Shown here piece after piece: positions 5,585 to 11,549 of a stretch of 11,549 bases of DNA. Made by a program: the position numbers and the translations under genes. Position 1 is the stretch's first letter. Each line of letters opens with the position of its first letter. The DNA lies in NCBI GenBank assembly GCA_018971455.1, contig JAGXAV010000027.1, positions 1-11,549 on the forward strand, read 5' to 3'. Under the pieces are notes generated by a model. That model ran no database searches. It worked only from the letters and a program-made list of their open reading frames with translations, and was not told where the DNA came from. Source of the stretch: Rhodospirillales bacterium (GTDB lineage: Bacteria; Pseudomonadota; Alphaproteobacteria; Acetobacterales; Acetobacteraceae).

Positions 5585-7387
5585 CTAGCCGCGGCGCCCG
5601 GCCGCGATGTCGGCGGCCGTGCTGGCATGGCCGAAAACCGGCTCCTTGTGCGGCAGCGGCGGCAGCGCCCAGGTGCCGGTGGCCGGCGGGCGCACATTGG
5701 CATCCACGTGCACGTCCAGAACCCAGGGCCGATTCGAGGCAATGGCGTGTTCGAGGGCGGGAGCGAGATCGGCAATGCGGGTGATGGTCGCGCCGTCAAC
5801 GCCGTGGGCCCGGGCCAGCGCCGCAAAATCCGGATTATAGGGCTTGTTGTTGGTCCCGTCGTAGAAGCCGGTCTGGTATTCCCGCCCATCGAACAGGCCA
5901 TACTGGATGTCGCGGATCGCGCCCCAGACGAAATTGTTCCAGATCACCCAGACGCAGGGAATCTGATACTCGACGGCGGTGCACAGCACATGCGGGGTCA
6001 TCGTGAAGCCGCCATCGCCGCAGACCGAAACCGCCGGCCGATCGGGGGCGGCGAGCTTGGCGCCGAGGATACCGCTGACCCCGAACCCCATGCCCGAGAA
6101 ACCCCAGGCGTTCAGCATCGTCTGCGGCCGGCGTGCCTCCCAGAATTGCATGAACCAGTTGTGGTGAACGCCGGAATCAAGCGAGAGGATGGCATCGTCC
6201 GGCAGCACGCTGCGCACCGCGGCCACCACCGGCTCCGGCCGCAGGGGGCTGGTGTCGATGGCGAAGTTGGGGCCAGTGAAGGCCGCCCATTCCTGGCGCC
6301 AGCCGGCAATGCTGGCAAGCCACGCACGGCGCTCCGCGCGCTCGGCGCCGGCGCGGTCGAATTCGGCCAGCAATTGGCGCAGAAACACCTTCGCGTCGGC
6401 GACGATGCCGAGATCGGCCGTGTAGTTGCGCCCGATCTCGGTGACGTCGAGATCGACCTGCACGAGCTTTGCCGCGGGAAAGTTCCAGGAATACCCCTCG
6501 ATCCATGACGAGGCGGAGCGGTCGTCGAAGCGCGCGCCGATCGCCAGCACCAGATCGGCATGGCGCCCGGCCTGGTTGGCGGCGAACACGCCGTTGCGCC
6601 CGATGAAACCGAGCGAGAGCGGGTGCGCCATGGGCATGCAGCCCATGCCGTTGGGCGAGGAAATCACCGGAATGGTCAGCCGTTCCGCCAGCGCCACCAA
6701 TTCGCCCGCCGCCTCGGACAGCGTCACGCCATGGCCGATGAACAGCACCGGGCGCTCGGCGCGGCGCAGCATCGCGGCGGCGGCGGCAACGTCATCCGGG
6801 GCGGCACCGGAGCGGCGCGCCGTGGTTGCCTGCGAGCTGGGCTCGACCGCGACATCCGCCTCCTCCTGGAACAGATTGAACGGGATATCGACCTGCACCG
6901 GACCGGGGCGGCCGCCGAGCATGGTGTCGGTCGCCAGCCGCAACGCCGAGGGCAGCATCTCGACCCGGGTGGGCTGGAAGCTGCGCTTGACCACCGGACG
7001 GCAGACCGAAGGGAAATCCGCCTCCTTCTGCCGATACAGCTCCTGGAAGGGGCCGCGGTTGAATTGCTGGGTGGGCACATTGGCGGTCAGCGCCAGGAAG
7101 GCCGAGGAATCGGCGTAGGCATTGGCCAACGCCATCACCAGATTGGCCGAGCCCGGCCCGCAGGAGGTGAGCGTGGCGGCAGGTTTGTGCTTCACGCGGA
7201 AATAGGCATCCGCCATGTGCCCGGCGGTCTGCTCGTGGCGCGGCGAGATCATGCGGACACGGTCACGCACGGCATGCAGCGCATCGAGCATGCCGACGTT
7301 GCCGTGGCCGCACAGGCCGAAGACGTGCTCGATGCCTTCGCGGGCCAAGAACTCGGCGATGAGCTCGCCACCCTTCATGCGTGCCAT
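5585..7387 (-). CDS. ThDP-dependent enzyme, acetolactate synthase-like large subunit, substrate unknown
   Basis: A 600-residue enzyme of the pyruvate oxidase/acetolactate synthase family. The N-terminal PYR domain carries Glu52 in RHEQTAGHMAD, the glutamate that activates thiamine diphosphate, followed by SCGPGSANLV and GPFQELY. The central domain (about 195-345) has GARFDDR and VDLDVTEIGR typical of IlvB-like proteins. The C-terminal PP domain has GDGG at 457-460 and Asn484-Asn485, the GDG-X24-NN Mg/ThDP motif. The active-site Glu excludes a classical glyoxylate carboligase, which has Val there. No IlvN-type regulatory subunit is nearby and the gene is paired with an SDR and a cupin, so a catabolic decarboxylase or carboligase is more likely than branched-chain amino acid synthesis. 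Start choice: ATG 7387 has AAGGGGGG (minus-strand reading of 7392-7399) just upstream; an in-frame ATG at 7420 has none and lies next to the palindromes. First gene of its operon. Confidence 0.88.
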   Translation of the reverse strand: MARMKGGELIAEFLAREGIEHVFGLCGHGNVGMLDALHAVRDRVRMISPRHEQTAGHMADAYFRVKHKPAATLTSCGPGSANLVMALANAYADSSAFLALTANVPTQQFNRGPFQELYRQKEADFPSVCRPVVKRSFQPTRVEMLPSALRLATDTMLGGRPGPVQVDIPFNLFQEEADVAVEPSSQATTARRSGAAPDDVAAAAAMLRRAERPVLFIGHGVTLSEAAGELVALAERLTIPVISSPNGMGCMPMAHPLSLGFIGRNGVFAANQAGRHADLVLAIGARFDDRSASSWIEGYSWNFPAAKLVQVDLDVTEIGRNYTADLGIVADAKVFLRQLLAEFDRAGAERAERRAWLASIAGWRQEWAAFTGPNFAIDTSPLRPEPVVAAVRSVLPDDAILSLDSGVHHNWFMQFWEARRPQTMLNAWGFSGMGFGVSGILGAKLAAPDRPAVSVCGDGGFTMTPHVLCTAVEYQIPCVWVIWNNFVWGAIRDIQYGLFDGREYQTGFYDGTNNKPYNPDFAALARAHGVDGATITRIADLAPALEHAIASNRPWVLDVHVDANVRPPATGTWALPPLPHKEPVFGHASTAADIAAGRRG

Positions 7388-7423
7388 GGTGCCCCCCTTG
7401 CCCGATCGATCATTCAACATTGC

Positions 7424-7436
7424 TGCATATCATGCA
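7424..7436. promoter_or_regulatory. Candidate operator 1: 5-3-5 palindrome
   Basis: TGCAT-ATC-ATGCA is a perfect inverted repeat of 13 bp lying 36 bases upstream of the ThDP gene start. The flanks add a partial outer repeat (ATTGC at 7419-7423 and GCAAT at 7434-7438). IclR-family proteins bind short palindromes in the divergent region beside their own gene, so the IclR-type product of 7563-8405 is the likely ligand; this is inference. Confidence 0.5.
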
Positions 7437-7440
7437 ATAC

Positions 7441-7452
7441 TGTGAAATCACA
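7441..7452. promoter_or_regulatory. Candidate operator 2: 5-2-5 palindrome
   Basis: TGTGA-AA-TCACA is a perfect 5-bp inverted repeat starting four bases after candidate operator 1. The half-sites resemble those of CRP, but CRP sites have six bases between them and this has two, so CRP is unlikely. It could be a second regulator half-site pair or overlap a -35 element of the minus-strand promoter. Confidence 0.42.
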
Positions 7453-7490
7453 AGCGGGGGAAGCGTTCCGGGAAAGCCCGGCCCCCCGCT
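7453..7490. other. Nested stem-loop in probable leader of the IclR-family gene
   Basis: An outer perfect 8-bp stem (7453-7460 with 7483-7490) encloses an inner perfect 5-bp stem (7468-7472 with 7477-7481) with a four-base AAAG loop. It begins one base after candidate operator 2. Whether it is transcribed depends on the unknown start site. It could be a leader structure or simply a product of high GC. Confidence 0.35.
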
Positions 7491-7505
7491 AGGATGGCTG
7501 CCCAG

Positions 7506-7526
7506 CGCCGGCCCCCGGCGGGTTTT
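7506..7526 (+). terminator. Weak terminator/attenuator-like hairpin upstream of the IclR-family gene
   Basis: A perfect 6-bp stem (CGCCGG 7506-7511 with CCGGCG 7515-7520), three-base loop, followed by GG and four T residues (7523-7526). It looks like a weak intrinsic terminator pointing at the regulator gene, whose ribosome site starts 23 bases further on. The T-run is short, so function is uncertain. Confidence 0.28.
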
Positions 7527-7562
7527 CGACGCGATGCGCGACTTTCTTGGAGACAGGTTCCC

Positions 7563-8405
7563 ATGGCCTCAGCCAAAGCCGGCACCCGGCTCGCCGCCGG
7601 CGCCCCCGAGGAGGAGGCGCGCGAGCGGGGCGGCATCCAATCCATCGAGCGGGCCTTCGCCATTCTGGAAGAGGTCGCGCGCAGCCGCGACGGCATTGCC
7701 CTCTCCGAGCTTGGCCGGCGGCTCGGCCTGCACAACAGCACGGCCTTTCATCTGATCCAGACGATGGTCTCGCTGGGCTACGTCAAGCAGCAGCGCGAGA
7801 CCCGGCGCTACCACATCGGCCGGCCGCTCTTCGCGCTGGCGGCTGCCGCGCGCGACGATGTCGAGCTTGTCGGCGTGGTGACGCCGGTGCTGGAGGGGCT
7901 GTCCGCGGCAACCGGCGAGACCGGCCATTTCGGCGTCTGGTCAGGCGACAGCGTGGTCGTGCTCGCCAAGACCCCGGGCGCCGGCGCATTCCAGATGGTC
8001 AGCAATGTCGGGCTGCTGCGGCCGGCCTACTGCACCGGGCTCGGCAAGGCGCTGCTCGCCTCGCTCGATCCGGCCCAGCTTGAGCGTTACCTCGCAATTG
8101 TCGAGCGGCGCCCGCTTTCGCCGAAAACCGTGGTCGACGCCGACCAGCTTCGCCAGCAGCTCGACGAGATCCGGCGCACCGGCATTGCCTTCGACGACGG
8201 CGAGTTCGATCCCGAAGTCCGTTGCGTGGCCGTGCCGGTGCGCGATTTCACCGGCAAGGTCACCGGCGTCATCGGCGTTTCCGGGCCGATCTGGCGCCTC
8301 TCCCTGCACAACGTCCAGGAGAAGGCGGCGCAGGTGCGCGAGGCGGCGCAGCGGCTATCGGCAGAGCTTGGCTTTCCCGGCGCCACGCAGCCCGGGGCGG
8401 GATAG
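7563..8405 (+). CDS. IclR-family transcriptional regulator
   Basis: A 280-residue regulator with the two-domain IclR layout. The N-terminal winged helix-turn-helix spans about residues 24-90: the IQSIERAFAILEEVA opening helix, then LSELGRRLGLHNSTAFHLIQ as the helix-turn-helix, then the wing (RRYHIGRPLF). The C-terminal effector domain (about 100-272) shows YCTGLGKALLA and FDDGEFDPEVRCVAVPV, the region of the IclR signature, ending in GVIGVSGP. Start choice: ATG 7563 has GGAGA at 7549-7553 with nine bases of spacing; an in-frame ATG at 7494 lacks a usable site and lies inside leader hairpins. Its divergent position points to control of the ThDP-SDR-cupin operon and probably of itself. Because PcaR, PcaU and PobR also belong to this family, control of the nearby protocatechuate genes is possible but less direct. 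The effector is unknown. Confidence 0.93.
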   Translation: MASAKAGTRLAAGAPEEEARERGGIQSIERAFAILEEVARSRDGIALSELGRRLGLHNSTAFHLIQTMVSLGYVKQQRETRRYHIGRPLFALAAAARDDVELVGVVTPVLEGLSAATGETGHFGVWSGDSVVVLAKTPGAGAFQMVSNVGLLRPAYCTGLGKALLASLDPAQLERYLAIVERRPLSPKTVVDADQLRQQLDEIRRTGIAFDDGEFDPEVRCVAVPVRDFTGKVTGVIGVSGPIWRLSLHNVQEKAAQVREAAQRLSAELGFPGATQPGAG

Positions 8406-8437
8406 GCCAAGACCCGCTCAATTCTCCGCCATTGTGA

Positions 8438-8463
8438 AATTTGCTTCTGGTTGACCGCAAATT
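8438..8463. repeat. Short inverted repeat in convergent gap (IclR-family gene / glycosyltransferase)
   Basis: AATTTGC (8438-8444) and GCAAATT (8457-8463) form a perfect 7-bp inverted repeat with a 12-base spacer in the 122-bp gap between two converging genes. It is A/T-rich against a GC-rich background. There is no T-run, so a terminator role is doubtful; it could also be a protein-binding site. Nothing else is recognisable in the gap. Confidence 0.3.
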
Positions 8464-8527
8464 GCGTGGCACATGGCGGCCGCTCACCCGGCCCTTCCCG
8501 TTTTGCGCGCCGATGGCCGCGAGGACG

Positions 8528-9850
8528 TCACATCGCCCCCTGCATCGACCGGATGATATCGACGACCCGGGAGGCCGCGGGGTCCAGCGTCGCCGCCCAG
8601 TCCCGCGCCATGTTCAATGCCGAATGGCGCGGGAGACCGTCGGCGACTTTTCCGGCAGCCTCGACCAGGCCGGCCGCAAACCCCTCGAGCGTGGGCTCCA
8701 CGGCAATGATATTGGGCGACAGGGCCGCGATCTTGCCCTGCGTCTTCGTCGCGAAGGTGTTGGTGACCGAAAATCCTCCGCACGCCGCCATCTCCAGGAC
8801 CGGATAACTGGTATGGGGCGACAGCATCGGACAAAAAAGCAAATCCGCCTGGCGTAACAAATCCCCATAGCCCGCATAATCCACCCACGGCGCGCGGCGC
8901 AGCACGTGTCCATGCCCCAGCTGGAGATCCGGCACGCTGCCTCGGCTTCCGATCGACAGGAACTCCCATCCCGCGAAGGCCGGAGAGGCGGCGGCATGGC
9001 GCAGGGCCATGAGGCCGAGGCCAAACATGTTTCGCGTGTTGGTCGGCCGCGCATAAAACAGCAGGCGCTTCGGCCGTGGCCGCGCATCCGGCGGTCCGAC
9101 AAAAAACACGTCCTTGTCGACGGCCGGCTCGAACACAACAGCGCGATCCCGGATCACGCCATCCATGAGCCGTCCGAGGGGCTGGCTGAACAGATAATCG
9201 GCCAGCATGGCCTCATTGATGATCGGCCAGAAATCCATGCCGTACGTCTCCAGCGCCAGCGCAAAATTTCCGGACCACGGATAAAAAGCCGGCTCGAATT
9301 CCTGCAGCATGTAAAAAAATTCGCGGATGGGCAGTTGCGGAAGCACCGGCTTCAGCTGCTGCGCCGTTGACCAATGGGTGGCGAGGAATACGTCCCGATG
9401 GCCGAGCGGCAAGGGGTTGTTCGGGTCCGCCGCGGTTGCGATCGATATCTCGGGCACGTCCGGCCCGCCGAGAAGCGAGCCCGCGTGGTTGCGAAACCAC
9501 GCCGGATCAATCGTGGCGGCCTGGACGGTGGAGATCAGGCGCACCGGAATGCCGCGTTGCGCGACACGAAGGGCGAGGTTGATGACGGTGTTCGGCCCTC
9601 CCGTCATCCCCGATTTCGACCATGCGGAATCCAGAACATTCAGCCGGACTGGCGCGTCCGGCGCCGGGTCGACGCGAACATGCATCGGGACGGCGTTCAT
9701 GATGTCAACCAGGCGCTGTTCGAATAGCCGCGGGTTGGTGACCTGAAGCAGATTGCGTCCAAACCGCTCCGGGTCCCAGAACAGGAGGGCCGTATTGCTT
9801 TTGATCGTCCCGAGAATTCGCGCTGCCCGGCTTGCCGCACTATGCATCAT
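8528..9850 (-). CDS. WsaF-like glycosyltransferase (GT-B fold)
   Basis: A 440-residue protein resembling the WsaF/rhamnosyltransferase-like group of GT-B glycosyltransferases that transfer sugars onto surface polysaccharides. The N-terminal half has LDSAWSKSGMTGGPNTVI (residues 73-90), the acceptor-side glycine loop, and the group-specific FFYMLQEFEPAFYPWSGNF (178-196). The C-terminal half has RLLFYARPTNTRNMFGL (262-278) and the nucleotide-sugar binding block SPHTSYPVLEMAACGG (344-359) with Glu353. No signal peptide or membrane helix is evident, so it should act at the cytoplasmic face. ATG 9850 has GAGGAA (minus-strand reading of 9855-9860) just upstream. It stands alone among catabolic and replication genes, with no other polysaccharide gene in the window, and uses more A/T-ending codons and AAA/ATT triplets than its neighbours, hinting at transfer. 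Donor and acceptor cannot be deduced. Confidence 0.8.
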   Translation of the reverse strand: MMHSAASRAARILGTIKSNTALLFWDPERFGRNLLQVTNPRLFEQRLVDIMNAVPMHVRVDPAPDAPVRLNVLDSAWSKSGMTGGPNTVINLALRVAQRGIPVRLISTVQAATIDPAWFRNHAGSLLGGPDVPEISIATAADPNNPLPLGHRDVFLATHWSTAQQLKPVLPQLPIREFFYMLQEFEPAFYPWSGNFALALETYGMDFWPIINEAMLADYLFSQPLGRLMDGVIRDRAVVFEPAVDKDVFFVGPPDARPRPKRLLFYARPTNTRNMFGLGLMALRHAAASPAFAGWEFLSIGSRGSVPDLQLGHGHVLRRAPWVDYAGYGDLLRQADLLFCPMLSPHTSYPVLEMAACGGFSVTNTFATKTQGKIAALSPNIIAVEPTLEGFAAGLVEAAGKVADGLPRHSALNMARDWAATLDPAASRVVDIIRSMQGAM

Positions 9851-9921
9851 GACGTTCCTCGACTGTCTGATAGCGAACCGCCCAGTGGCTGCGATGCCGC
9901 CAGGCGATCATGTCCCCCCAC

Positions 9922-9938
9922 CCGGCGCAGATCGCCGG
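9922..9938. other. Hairpin in gap between dnaE and glycosyltransferase
   Basis: A perfect 6-bp stem (CCGGCG 9922-9927 with CGCCGG 9933-9938) with a five-base loop, 35 bases past the dnaE stop on the minus strand. There is no U-tract, so a terminator role for dnaE is only a possibility. The rest of the 123-bp gap shows no recognisable feature apart from the ribosome site of the glycosyltransferase. Confidence 0.25.
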
Positions 9939-9973
9939 CGGAAGCAGGGCCGGTCGCGACGCGCACGGCCGGG

Positions 9974-11549
9974 TCAGATATCCTCGACCCGCTCAACGCC
10001 CGACAGGAGCTTCAGCGCGTGCGCCAGCCTGGGGGTGACGTTGAATTTGCCCGGCAGGGTGATTTCCACATCCTGCGCGGCCGCGACACGCGGCACCAGA
10101 ATGACGCGGCCATGCCCCCTGCCCTCGCGGTCCAGCAGATTGCGGATATGCGCCACCGCCTCCGTCTTCTGCAGCCACACCCGCATTCCCGCACCGGCTT
10201 CGCGGGTGGCATCGTCGAGGGCCGCGACATCCTGTGCCGTGATGCGCAGTGCCTCCCCCTCCAGCCGGATATCCGCTGTCACCAGCACCGAGTTTCCCGC
10301 ACCGAGCAAGTCGCGGGCGCGTGCCAGAACCTCGCTGAAGCAGGTGACCTCATACGAGCCGCCTGAATCCGAAAGCCGCACCCAGGCCATGCGGCTGCCG
10401 GTCCGGGTGATACGCTCCTTGATGCTCACGACGGTGCCGGCAACCCGCAACCGCGCGGCTCCGGCCTGGGCGCGCGCCTCGAGCCCGCTGCTCACGACCA
10501 CGCCGAGGCGGCGCAGCGTCTGGGCATAGGCATCGAGAGGATGGGAGGTGAGATGGAAGCCGACGGCCTCGGCCTCGAAGCCGAGGCGGTCCATCGGGTC
10601 CCATTCCGGAACCTCGGGAAGCCGCAGATTCTCCGGCCGGCCGGTCGCGCCGAACAGGCCGATCTGCCCGCTTTCTTTTTCCTCACTGGTCGCATGCGCA
10701 CGCCGCAAGATGGTCTCGGCGGCCGCAAAGACACGGGCGCGCACCGGCTCCAGCCCGTCGAACGCGCCCGCGCGCGCGAGATTCTCGAGCTGCATCCTGT
10801 TGATCTGGCGTGGATCCACACGGGCGGCAAAATCGGCAATGTCGGTGAACGGCGCGCCCGCGCGCAGTTCGGCCACGCTCTTCATCGCCGCAAAGCCGAC
10901 CTTCTTGACCGCGGCGAGGCCATACCGGATGGCCAGCTTCCCCTCCTCGCCCCGCTCGAGAATGAAATCCGCCTCCGAGCGGTTGATGTCGGGCGGCAGG
11001 ATACGAATGCCCATGCGCCCCGCCTCTTGGCGCAGGGCCGCGAGCTTGTCGGTGTTGTTGATCGCCAGCGACATGCAGGCCGCGATGAACGCCTCGGGAT
11101 GGTTCGCCTTCATCCAGGCGGTCTGGTAGGCAACCAGGGCGTACGGCGCAGAGTGGCATTTGTTGAAGCCGTAATCGGCAAATTTTGCCATCAGCTCGAA
11201 CACCTCGACCGCCTTCGCCTCGTCGATGCCGCGCGCAGTAGCGCCCTCGACGAAGGTCTTGCGCTGCGCGTCCATTTCGCTGCGGATCTTCTTGCCCATC
11301 GCACGGCGCAGCAGGTCGGCGGCGCCCAGGCTGTAGCCGGCCATGCGCTGGGCGATCTGCATCACCTGTTCCTGATAGACCATGATGCCGTAGGTCTCGG
11401 CCAGGATATCGTGAATTTCCGGATGCGGCGCCTGCCAGGCTTCGCCGTGCTTGCGTTGGCAATAGGCGGGAATATTGGCCATCGGCCCCGGGCGGTACAG
11501 CGCCACTGCGGCAATCAGGTCCTCGAAGCGGTCCGGGCGCATCTGGCGC
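9974..11549 (-). CDS. dnaE: DNA polymerase III subunit alpha (DnaE), C-terminal part
   Basis: About 524 C-terminal residues of the replicative polymerase catalytic subunit; the gene continues past the right edge. The visible part begins at RQMRPDRFEDLIAAVALYRP and contains GIMVYQEQVMQIAQ, DLLRRAMGKK and FADYGFNKCHSAPYALVAYQ, all hallmark fingers-region motifs of DnaE. LPPDINRS and the helix-hairpin-helix region follow. QIGLF (bases 10652-10666) sits where the internal beta-clamp binding motif (QxxLF type) of DnaE is found. An OB-fold (RLRVAGTVVSIKERI onward) and the C-terminal tau-binding region complete it. The palm-domain catalytic aspartates lie upstream, outside the window. The TGA stop at 9974-9976 gives a normal C-terminus. 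Sequence features look like the main alphaproteobacterial DnaE1 rather than the error-prone DnaE2, but the fragment makes that distinction less than certain. Confidence 0.95.
   Translation of the reverse strand, partial: RQMRPDRFEDLIAAVALYRPGPMANIPAYCQRKHGEAWQAPHPEIHDILAETYGIMVYQEQVMQIAQRMAGYSLGAADLLRRAMGKKIRSEMDAQRKTFVEGATARGIDEAKAVEVFELMAKFADYGFNKCHSAPYALVAYQTAWMKANHPEAFIAACMSLAINNTDKLAALRQEAGRMGIRILPPDINRSEADFILERGEEGKLAIRYGLAAVKKVGFAAMKSVAELRAGAPFTDIADFAARVDPRQINRMQLENLARAGAFDGLEPVRARVFAAAETILRRAHATSEEKESGQIGLFGATGRPENLRLPEVPEWDPMDRLGFEAEAVGFHLTSHPLDAYAQTLRRLGVVVSSGLEARAQAGAARLRVAGTVVSIKERITRTGSRMAWVRLSDSGGSYEVTCFSEVLARARDLLGAGNSVLVTADIRLEGEALRITAQDVAALDDATREAGAGMRVWLQKTEAVAHIRNLLDREGRGHGRVILVPRVAAAQDVEITLPGKFNVTPRLAHALKLLSGVERVEDI

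Larger units (their letters stand above)
7388..7562. promoter_or_regulatory. Divergent promoter region between ThDP operon and IclR-family gene
   Basis: 175 bp between two divergent start codons. The part at about 7404-7452 is much richer in A/T than its surroundings and contains two inverted repeats, so promoter(s) and operator(s) probably lie there. On the minus strand, TTGTGA and TATGCA are separated by 18 bases and could be weak -35/-10 elements, but neither is a good match. The rest, toward the regulator gene, is GC-rich with stem-loops. Confidence 0.55.

Noticed and set aside
7441..7452. CRP binding site
   Set aside because: The half-sites TGTGA and TCACA match, but the spacer is two bases rather than the six needed for CRP.
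5627..7492. Two long plus-strand open frames (5627-6508 and 6560-7492) opposite the ThDP gene
   Set aside because: Both are antisense shadows with Arg/Gly/His-rich translations and no conserved domain.
1..11549. tRNA, rRNA, CRISPR array, insertion sequence or phage attachment site
   Set aside because: None was recognised on either strand: no regularly spaced repeats, no transposase or integrase, and no structured RNA gene. A covariance-model scan would be needed to exclude small RNAs.

Overview
This 11.5 kb window is GC-rich bacterial DNA with tightly packed genes. The DnaE fragment at the right edge and the aromatic-catabolism gene set suggest an alphaproteobacterium, perhaps an Acetobacteraceae/Rhodospirillales-type soil or plant-associated organism. 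That placement rests on protein resemblance from memory and is tentative. No rRNA, tRNA, CRISPR array, insertion sequence or phage gene is visible. The longest stretch without a gene is the 175-bp divergent promoter region at 7388-7562.

Region 1 (1-4134, + strand) is a compact operon for the protocatechuate 4,5-cleavage (meta) pathway. Its order is galB (3' end only), ligK/galC, galD, ligI, ligA, ligB. It runs roughly opposite to the pathway: LigAB opens the ring of protocatechuate, LigI hydrolyses 2-pyrone-4,6-dicarboxylate (PDC) to 4-oxalomesaconate, GalD tautomerises it, GalB hydrates it, and the LigK-type aldolase splits the product to pyruvate and oxaloacetate. The dehydrogenase that makes PDC (LigC) is not in the window.

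Region 2 (4231-7387, - strand) converges on region 1. It is a three-gene operon: a ThDP-dependent acetolactate-synthase-like enzyme, an extended SDR (NAD-dependent epimerase/dehydratase type) and a small metal-binding-type cupin. The substrate is not known. An IclR-family regulator (7563-8405, + strand) is divergent from it. The shared promoter region holds two neighbouring perfect inverted repeats that are good operator candidates, followed by GC-rich stem-loops in the probable iclR-family leader.

Region 3 (8528-11549, - strand) holds a lone WsaF-like glycosyltransferase and the C-terminal part of the replicative DNA polymerase III alpha subunit (dnaE). Together they suggest that a catabolic island with a surface-polysaccharide gene abuts core chromosome.

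The parts fit a picture in which plant-derived aromatics are funnelled to protocatechuate and then to pyruvate and oxaloacetate. The adjacent ThDP/SDR/cupin module is probably a second, separately regulated catabolic step. That link is inference from neighbourhood only.
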